Assembly (NCBI GenBank): GCA_045595445.1
Contig: JAZOAK010000069.1
Span: forward strand, 62,001 to 126,000
Reading direction: 5' to 3'
DNA length: 64,000 nt
DNA from: RGIG3009 sp045595445
Lineage (GTDB): Bacteria > Bacillota > Clostridia > Oscillospirales > Acutalibacteraceae
A program made the position numbers and the translations under genes. The notes under the pieces were generated by a model, which ran no database searches, was not told the DNA's origin, and saw nothing but the letters and a program-made list of their open reading frames with translations. Shown one piece after another: positions 31,709-37,327 of this stretch (position 1 is the first letter of the stretch; every line of letters starts with the position of its first letter).

Positions 31709-33238
31709 ATGAGACATATTTTCGCTTCGATCCAAGAGTCGCTGACATCGGTGTTACCGATAGCGTTAATCGTGTTGATTCTTTCGGTCACTTGCGTTAC
31801 GCTTGACGCAGGTGTCCTTGTTTTGTTTTTGTTCGGAACGATTCTGCTCATTCTCGGCATCAGCTTTTTTACCGTTGGCTCCACCATTTCCATGGAACCG
31901 TTAGGCGATGGTATCGGTAAAACGTTAACCAAGAAAAATCTCGCGCTCATTCCCCTTTTGATCTGCCTCGGTCTCGGTTTCCTCATCACGGTTTCCGAAC
32001 CGGATTTACAGGTACTTGCGGAACAAGTACCCACCATCCCGAACGCTCTTTTGGTAAACTGCGTCGGCATCGGCGTGGGTCTGTTCCTTTGTATCACGTT
32101 AATTCGAAGCAAAAAGGAAATCCCGCTTCGGCGCCTGCTGGTTGTGTTCTACGGAATCGTTATTGTTCTTGCGTTTTTTGCTCCGAAAGAATTTATTCCC
32201 ACCGCCTTTGACTCGGGCGGCGTGACGACCGGCCCGATAACCGTACCGTTTATCATGGCTCTCGGCGCGGGTCTTGCCGCCACCAAAAAAGGGAAAAACA
32301 CAGGTGAGAAAAGCTTTGGTTTGGTTGCCCTTTGCAGCATAGGCCCCATCCTTTCCGTCCTGCTTCTCAGCATCTTTTACAAACCCGAGGCAACGACCTC
32401 AACCTATGAACTCGTCGCCGTCAAAACAACGACCGAGGCATTCCGTCAATTCGCACTTGCTCTACCACATTACGCAAAGGAAATTGCCGTCGCGTTTGCC
32501 CCTATCGTTTTAATTTTCGTTATCTTTCAGATAATTACCCGAAGATATCATATCCATAACGTGATCAAAATGTCCTTCGGTTTTATCTATACCTACATCG
32601 GTCTTGTTCTCTTTTTAACCGGTGCAAACGTCGGTTTTATGCCTGCGGGCAGACTGATCGGTGCCGAAATTGCGAAAAGTTCTTTCAGCGCTCTGCTGAT
32701 TCCCATCGGTATGCTTATGGGATATTTCGTTGTTGCGGCAGAGCCCGCCGTCCACTCTCTTAAACGACAAGTCAACGAGATCACAAACGGCGCCATTTCG
32801 CAAAAATCCGTTGCGCTTTCGCTTTCCATCGGCGTTTCGGTTTCGGTCGGTATCGCCATGTTGCGCGTGTTAACAGGAATCCCGATCTTACCGTTCTTAA
32901 TTGCGGGCTACGTCATATCGCTGGTTATCAGTTACTTTGTTCCCAGCATCTACACCGGCATCGCCTTTGACTCGGGCGGTGTGGCAAGCGGTCCCATGAC
33001 CTCAACGTTTATGCTCCCCTTTGCCATGGGCGCGTGTGAAGCCGTAGGTGGAAACGTCATGACCGATGCGTTCGGCATCGTAGCACTGATCGCCATGGCT
33101 CCGCTTATTACCATTCAAGTTCTCGGTCTGGTCGAGAGAAGACAACACGCCAGCAAGGTTAAAAAATTCCACAACGAAATCAGCACCGTTCAGGACAATA
33201 TCGTGTTTTTCTATAAGGAGGACACCGTAAATGAGTAA
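31709..33238 (+). CDS. DUF1538 membrane transporter with tandem repeats
   Basis: A 509-residue polytopic protein with about 12-14 hydrophobic segments. Two homologous halves are marked by TAFDSGGVTTGPITVPFIMA near residue 165 and IAFDSGGVASGPMTSTFMLP near residue 415, the hallmark repeats of DUF1538. A two-subunit DUF1538 system (UmpAB of Halomonas) has been reported as a Na+/H+ antiporter; here both repeats are fused in one chain. ATG at 31709 follows GAGGTG. Its last codons overlap the start of a PII-like gene, so the two products are likely made and act together. Ion specificity is inference. Confidence 0.88.
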   Translation: MRHIFASIQESLTSVLPIALIVLILSVTCVTLDAGVLVLFLFGTILLILGISFFTVGSTISMEPLGDGIGKTLTKKNLALIPLLICLGLGFLITVSEPDLQVLAEQVPTIPNALLVNCVGIGVGLFLCITLIRSKKEIPLRRLLVVFYGIVIVLAFFAPKEFIPTAFDSGGVTTGPITVPFIMALGAGLAATKKGKNTGEKSFGLVALCSIGPILSVLLLSIFYKPEATTSTYELVAVKTTTEAFRQFALALPHYAKEIAVAFAPIVLIFVIFQIITRRYHIHNVIKMSFGFIYTYIGLVLFLTGANVGFMPAGRLIGAEIAKSSFSALLIPIGMLMGYFVVAAEPAVHSLKRQVNEITNGAISQKSVALSLSIGVSVSVGIAMLRVLTGIPILPFLIAGYVISLVISYFVPSIYTGIAFDSGGVASGPMTSTFMLPFAMGACEAVGGNVMTDAFGIVALIAMAPLITIQVLGLVERRQHASKVKKFHNEISTVQDNIVFFYKEDTVNE

Positions 33239-33896
33239 AAAGATGATGTGCCTCCTCTCCATTGTCCAGCAAGGGAAGGGTCAAAAACTGATAAAAGAAC
33301 TGCAAAACCTTAAAATGCGGCTTAACTTCCAAACCGTAGGGCTCGGTACCGCTCCCACCGAAATGATGGACATTTTCGGTCTCGGCAGTCATGACAAGGA
33401 TATCCTTGTCAGCCTTGGCGCCGAAAACGATGTTCACGATATGATGGAAGGTTTCACCGAGAACTTTCAAAACCATTCAACGTACGGCGGTCTGATGATT
33501 GTTTTGGACGTGTCCGCATCCAGCCGCGTATTAAACGAAATTCTCAACTTTGGCAATCAAAACACAAACAAGGAGTTTGCGCCGATGAAAAACGAGCATC
33601 ACAATAATCTTATTGTTATTTCGGTCAACGAAGGTTACAGCGAAGACGTTATGCAAACCGCTCGCAAAGCGGGAGCAACGGGCGGTACCGTCATCAAGGG
33701 CAGATTGGCGGATACGGAACAATTTGCCGAATTTGTTAAAACAGAGGTGGACGGCGAACGCGAAATTCTCCTCATATTAGCTCCTGAAAAAGTGGGCGCT
33801 CAAATCATGGAAGACGTCAACCGCGAATTTGGTCTTACTTCCAACGCAAATGGCGTCATCTTCGCACTCCCCACCGAAAAAGCATTCAAAATTTAA
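33231..33896 (+). CDS. Tandem PII-like regulatory protein paired with the DUF1538 transporter
   Basis: A 221-residue soluble protein containing two ferredoxin-like PII folds. The second (about 120-221) is the clearer: NNLIVISVNEGYSEDVMQTA, AGATGGTVIKGR (the T-loop region is short) and EILLILAPEKVGAQIMEDV, then GVIFALPTEKAF. The first half (about 5-110) is more diverged. PII-like proteins next to transporters typically gate them in response to nucleotides or metabolites. It overlaps the transporter gene by 8 bp and has AAGGAGG in the end of that gene. Effector and target are inferred from context. Confidence 0.85.
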   Translation: MSKKMMCLLSIVQQGKGQKLIKELQNLKMRLNFQTVGLGTAPTEMMDIFGLGSHDKDILVSLGAENDVHDMMEGFTENFQNHSTYGGLMIVLDVSASSRVLNEILNFGNQNTNKEFAPMKNEHHNNLIVISVNEGYSEDVMQTARKAGATGGTVIKGRLADTEQFAEFVKTEVDGEREILLILAPEKVGAQIMEDVNREFGLTSNANGVIFALPTEKAFKI

Positions 33897-33910
33897 GTGA
33901 TTTAACAAGA

Positions 33911-34191
33911 GGAATTGTCATTGCACACATTTTGTACGGTGACGGTATTCACGACGATACTGTCGTTATCCGGGAACTGCCATCCGAAACGTTCATATTC
34001 CCGACGTTCACAGACGAGAATTTGTTGACGGCACAGTCCCCACCTTACAGTTTGACGCAGGCGCTGTGATCGAAAATCTTCGGCTGGACAACATAACCGC
34101 CGAAATTTTCACCGAAACCGCAACCATGCCGTTTGTGAAAAATACGGCTGAGATAAAGAGTTGTAACGCACCGGATATGCTTCACGAATAA
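33911..34191 (+). pseudogene. Remnant of a right-handed beta-helix (pectate lyase/GH28-like) protein
   Basis: A stretch with no intact gene but with protein-like content in two frames. First frame: ILYGDGIHDDTVVIRELP, resembling the GDGxxDDTxAI entry of beta-helix hydrolases. Then, in another frame: NVHIPDVHRREFVDG, LQFDAGAVIENLRLDNITA and a stop at TAA 34189-34191, resembling the C-terminal rungs of such proteins. Most of the gene is missing and the frame is broken, so it is a deletion remnant. It lies between the PII-like gene and the cassette array. Confidence 0.55.
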
Positions 34192-34233
34192 AACAGAAAT
34201 CCGCCCGAATTACTTCGGGCGCATTTCTGTTTT
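34190..34233. terminator. Terminator at the distal end of the cassette array
   Basis: AAAACAGAAATCCGCCCGAA and TTCGGGCGCATTTCTGTTTT form a long stem with one bulge and a TTAC loop. Its CCGCCCGA core resembles the terminator downstream of ppdK itself, fitting a displaced ppdK 3' flank. Confidence 0.85.
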
Positions 34234-34246
34234 ATAAACTCAGCAA

Positions 34247-34301
34247 TTACTTGCTTCCTTTGATTGCAGCCTGTGGTGCTATCAGCAAAAGGGGGAAATT
34301 A
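34247..34301 (-). repeat. Cassette boundary repeat, copy 1 (ppdK-distal)
   Basis: 55 bp. Its ppdK-like part matches ppdK at 25 of 27 positions and encodes QAAIKGSK-stop, the same end as the real ppdK, so it may be the original chromosomal ppdK end displaced by insertions. Its far edge supplies the stop codon TAA of the adjacent gene. 51 of 55 bases equal copy 2. Confidence 0.85.
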
Positions 34302-34724
34302 ACCATTTATATTGTAATGGGCATTCATTTGGTTTACAGCCTTGAACATTTTATGTAAATAAATAAATGGACCAACAACAATTAAACTACCCAATACACT
34401 CCAAAGCCAATAGTCTGCTGCACTAAAACTATATGCAACACCGCGTCTCATTAGCTCTGCGCCAATACGGTTTGATATTTTATGATACCAAACAATACCT
34501 GCAATACCAAAAGTAATAGGAGCAACAATGAATGCTAATAAACAAAAATGCATAGTCTTTTTACCATCATACCTTGAAGCCACAACGTTAATATCGTTAG
34601 AAACGGACGACATAACAACCAGCGGATAAATTCCAAATGTAATGAGGGAGAGTAAAATAGTTTTTAATAATCCTTTGTTAGTTTTAAGTTGACCAACGGG
34701 AGCAGTGTTTACAGTGTTTTCCAT
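34299..34724 (-). CDS. DUF4234-like membrane protein (cassette gene C)
   Basis: A 141-residue protein with a polar head (MENTVNTAPVGQLKTNKG) and about three or four hydrophobic segments: LLKTILLSLITFGIYPLVVM, FCLLAFIVAPITFGIAGIVWY and WLWSVLGSLIVVGPFIYLHKMF, each followed by polar residues. The SLITFGIYPLVVMSSVSND and WYHKISNRIGAE pattern is that of DUF4234 proteins, whose role is unknown. AT-rich codons set it apart from neighbours. AAAGGGG ribosome binding site and a consensus promoter of its own. Its stop codon coincides with the start of the boundary repeat. Confidence 0.85.
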   Translation of the reverse strand: MENTVNTAPVGQLKTNKGLLKTILLSLITFGIYPLVVMSSVSNDINVVASRYDGKKTMHFCLLAFIVAPITFGIAGIVWYHKISNRIGAELMRRGVAYSFSAADYWLWSVLGSLIVVGPFIYLHKMFKAVNQMNAHYNING

Positions 34725-34783
34725 AATAAATCCCCTTTCTCTTGACTGGAAAATATGAACTATTTGTTAACTAGTCTGTTTGC

Positions 34784-34812
34784 AGTATAACATCTATGAT
34801 GTAATCTGTCAA
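34784..34812 (-). promoter_or_regulatory. Promoter of cassette gene C
   Basis: Minus-strand TTGACA (34807-34812) and TATACT (34784-34789) with a 17-bp spacer, inside the cassette. Confidence 0.85.
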
Positions 34813-34824
34813 TAAAATCCGACA

Positions 34825-34854
34825 AAATCCCCACCGATTTTTCGGTGGGGATTT
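34825..34854 (-). terminator. Terminator after cassette boundary copy 2
   Basis: AAATCCCCACCG and CGGTGGGGATTT, perfect 12-bp stem, followed on the minus strand by TTTTGTC. A second hairpin (ACCCATTA...TAATGGGT, 34907-34939) lies between it and the repeat. The rest of 34725-35009 holds the promoter and repeat; no further gene is seen. Confidence 0.85.
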
Positions 34855-34946
34855 GATTTACCTTATAAAGTCAGAAATTTAGACCGAAGGTCGAAAGGCT
34901 CTCGGGACCCATTAAAATCTTTGATTTTGCTAATGGGTGAGGTTCT

Positions 34947-35001
34947 TACTTGCCTTCTTTGATTGCAGCCTGTGATGCTATCAGCAAAAGAGGGAAATTA
35001 A
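34947..35001 (-). repeat. Cassette boundary repeat, copy 2
   Basis: 55 bp, differing from copy 1 at four positions. Read in the ppdK frame it ends QAAIKEGK-stop. Unlike the other copies, the TTTATAA-containing flank seen after the ppdK stop is separated from it by about 70 bp of extra sequence with a hairpin. Confidence 0.85.
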
Positions 35002-35009
35002 ATAAATCT

Positions 35010-36545
35010 TTAAGAAGCCGCTTGTGCAACATTTGAAAACTGGTTTCCACCCTTTGTGATTGTAAATGTGGTTGAGGTTTCTCCGCTTGGCATCATATTT
35101 CCGCCCATCATTCCGCCTTCGTTATCTGGCGGTGTCATACCTTCTGGCATTTCTCCGTTGTGCATTTCGGGTCTTTCACCTTGTGGGAATTCTCCGTTCG
35201 GTTTTTCGGGTCTTTCCATACCCTCTGGCATTTCGGGAGGGGTGTCCTGTTCACCATTCGGCATTTGTGGTCTCTGTCCCTGTGGCATTCCGCCCCCAAT
35301 ATTTTGAGTTTTACTTCCAGATAATTGAGTTGTTCCTTGCCAGAATGTATAGTCATCGGGGGTAATTTCGCTTCCTGCAACAATTAAGTAAGTGAAAGCA
35401 TTCATAGGAGCATACTCGCCAACAACTTTACCAGCAGAATTTTTAAGGGTGTATGTTTCGCTGCCTTTTTGACGACTTACAAAATTGAATACAGCATAAG
35501 TTTGATTGCCGCCAGCAATGTGGTCGAGCATATTTCCCGAAGCAATTACTTTACCACCGTTAATATAAATGCCCTTATCAGAATCGATACCTGCATCACC
35601 GCTTGAAGAACAAGCCTGTGCGGTAATTGTTCCACCATTGATTACAAGCCAACCATTTGAGTCAATTCCATCACCCTCACCCGTGCTGCCGTCGCAAAGA
35701 ATATTGAGTGTACCTCCATTCATAGTGGTGACAGACACATTGTCCTCGTTGGTATTAATTCCATCGTTGCCCGATGTGATATTGATAATACCGCCATTTA
35801 TCGTAAGGTGAAGTTCAGTATCAAGGCCTTCGTTTTCGGCTTTTATGTTTAATATACCTGTTCCTTTATCTCCACCGTTTATGTTCATTGTTTTCTTTGA
35901 GTAGAAAGCACCGTCATACTTGTGAAGTTTCTTACTATCCACAACCTCTTTTCCGTCTTCACTCAATTCATAAGATTTGTAAATTTTGGCGACATAAGAA
36001 CCGTTGATATTGTTTTCAGTACCGTCGGCAATAATCACATTTGCACCTGCATTTTTAGTGTCAACATCTTTTGTTGCGGTTTCTTCATCGCTGTTTGAAC
36101 ATTCGTAAACATTGTAGAAAATAATTGCAGGCGCAACCTTACAAGTAATATCAACATTATTAAGAATGAGTGTTACTACTGCATTGGAGTCTGTTTCTGC
36201 ATCTTCACCAAGGTCAACGGCAATTTGTCCTAGCGATAATTTACCACTTAAAACATATCTGCCTGGTTTTGTGATGTGAACAACAGTATGCGCATCTGCT
36301 TCGCCTTGCTCGTGTTCATCTTCTTTTGTACCCTCACCATAAGTAAAATCCTGACCTGAAAGGTAAAACACAATATCATTAGCGCAATAAACCGCTTGGG
36401 TAGTATCGCTTGTAATCTCTTGTCCGTCAACTGTAATTTTGTTATCGGACAGGTTTATTTGAGTGCCTTCGATTTTTGACTCCTTTGAATCGCAACCCGA
36501 AAGCAAAAGAGTTAGTACCACTAAACATACCAATGCTTTTTTCAT
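35010..36545 (-). CDS. Lipoprotein with Cthe_2159-type polysaccharide-binding beta-helix (cassette gene B)
   Basis: A 511-residue secreted lipoprotein. LVVLTLLLSGC is a signal peptide with lipobox, so Cys is anchored to the membrane outer face. The middle (about 40-400) consists of repeated short rungs such as TMNINGGDKGTGILNI, LTINGGIINITSGNDG and YINGGKVIASGN, the beta-helix pattern of the Cthe_2159 family, which binds pectin-like polysaccharide with calcium. A low-complexity Met/Pro/Gly/Glu tail (MPQGQRPQMPNGE-like repeats, about 415-490) follows. ATG at 36545 has GGAGGTG; an upstream in-frame start is rejected. AT-rich. Glycan binding is inferred from family. Confidence 0.85.
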   Translation of the reverse strand: MKKALVCLVVLTLLLSGCDSKESKIEGTQINLSDNKITVDGQEITSDTTQAVYCANDIVFYLSGQDFTYGEGTKEDEHEQGEADAHTVVHITKPGRYVLSGKLSLGQIAVDLGEDAETDSNAVVTLILNNVDITCKVAPAIIFYNVYECSNSDEETATKDVDTKNAGANVIIADGTENNINGSYVAKIYKSYELSEDGKEVVDSKKLHKYDGAFYSKKTMNINGGDKGTGILNIKAENEGLDTELHLTINGGIINITSGNDGINTNEDNVSVTTMNGGTLNILCDGSTGEGDGIDSNGWLVINGGTITAQACSSSGDAGIDSDKGIYINGGKVIASGNMLDHIAGGNQTYAVFNFVSRQKGSETYTLKNSAGKVVGEYAPMNAFTYLIVAGSEITPDDYTFWQGTTQLSGSKTQNIGGGMPQGQRPQMPNGEQDTPPEMPEGMERPEKPNGEFPQGERPEMHNGEMPEGMTPPDNEGGMMGGNMMPSGETSTTFTITKGGNQFSNVAQAAS

Positions 36546-36622
36546 ATTGCACCTCCATAAACAACAAACGTATTTATACTGTAACATATTTATGTAAAAA
36601 AGCAGTGAACATATTGTGAAAA

Positions 36623-36649
36623 ATCGCCCTGCCGATTCGGCAGGGCGAT
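36623..36649 (-). terminator. Terminator after cassette boundary copy 3
   Basis: ATCGCCCTGCCGA and TCGGCAGGGCGAT form a 13-bp perfect inverted repeat; minus-strand TTTTTCAC follows. Confidence 0.88.
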
Positions 36650-36670
36650 AGGTTTGCTTTATAAATCTAA

Positions 36671-36725
36671 TTACTTAGATTCCTTGATGGCAGCCTGTGG
36701 TGCTATCCGCAAAAGAGGGAAATTA
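36671..36725 (-). repeat. Cassette boundary repeat, copy 3 (nearest ppdK)
   Basis: 55 bp. The element arm differs from copy 1 at two positions, whereas the ppdK-like half differs at six, ending QAAIKESK-stop. The element arm is thus more conserved than the gene-derived half. Confidence 0.85.
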
Positions 36726-36735
36726 TAATTTGCCG

Positions 36736-37197
36736 TTAAAGGAAACAATGACCTTCGCTAAACCATTCTTCTCTTTCTGAAATTAGTTCCCTCAAACGAA
36801 TCAGTTTTTTTGTAAGTTCTTTCTCTCTCTTTGCGGTATCCATATCCTCATATGGAGGAAAGTAAATCCATTCATCCTTGTTTTGAGAAATGTCATCATA
36901 AAGGTATCGACAAAATTGCAACATACTTGTATGGGAAACTTCATTTTGCACGTCGTCTTTTTCTATGGGATAACGCTCGTCTTCTTCGCATATAATATGA
37001 CAATTCCAATAACTAACCACACATAAAAAACGATTAGGTTCTAAAAAACCTTTTACGCAAAATGGCAACATTGTTTCAAGCCCGTGTATTGCCTGGTTTA
37101 GCCAATCAAATGCTATGTCATCAAGGTAACTCAATTTATACTTAGAAGTGTCATCAAGTTGAAAATCACTCCAACCGTAAACTGGTTTTGATAGCAT
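36736..37197 (-). CDS. Uncharacterised acidic protein (cassette gene A)
   Basis: A 153-residue soluble protein with no membrane segment. It begins MLSKPVYGWSDFQLDD, contains WLNQAIHGLETMLPFCVKGF and VVSYWNCHIICEEDERYP, and has a charged helical tail (AKREKELTKKLIRLRELISE). The overall look is of a small alpha/beta protein with a C-terminal coiled helix; I do not recognise the family, though immunity-type proteins of polymorphic toxin systems can look similar (weak analogy). GGAGGG ribosome binding site; a minus-strand TATAAT at 37232-37237 is a likely -10. AT-rich. Confidence 0.75.
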   Translation of the reverse strand: MLSKPVYGWSDFQLDDTSKYKLSYLDDIAFDWLNQAIHGLETMLPFCVKGFLEPNRFLCVVSYWNCHIICEEDERYPIEKDDVQNEVSHTSMLQFCRYLYDDISQNKDEWIYFPPYEDMDTAKREKELTKKLIRLRELISEREEWFSEGHCFL

Positions 37198-37277
37198 TTA
37201 CTTTCCCTCCAAATCTAATTCCTATGATTGCATTATAGCACAACATCTGTCCCATTAAAAGGACTTTGCAAAGAAAA

Positions 37278-37303
37278 ATCCGCCCGAGTTTCCTCGGACG
37301 GAT
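37278..37303 (-). terminator. Terminator of ppdK
   Basis: ATCCGCCCGAG and CTCGGACGGAT form an 11-bp stem (one G-U) with a TTTC loop, followed on the minus strand by TTTTTCTTTG. Confidence 0.88.
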
Positions 37304-37327
37304 AATTTTGTTTCATAAAGTCAGCAA

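Noticed and set aside
34247..36725. A CRISPR array, suggested by regularly placed repeats
   Set aside because: The repeats are 55 bp, only three, spaced 700 and 1724 bp apart with genes between them; no cas gene is present.
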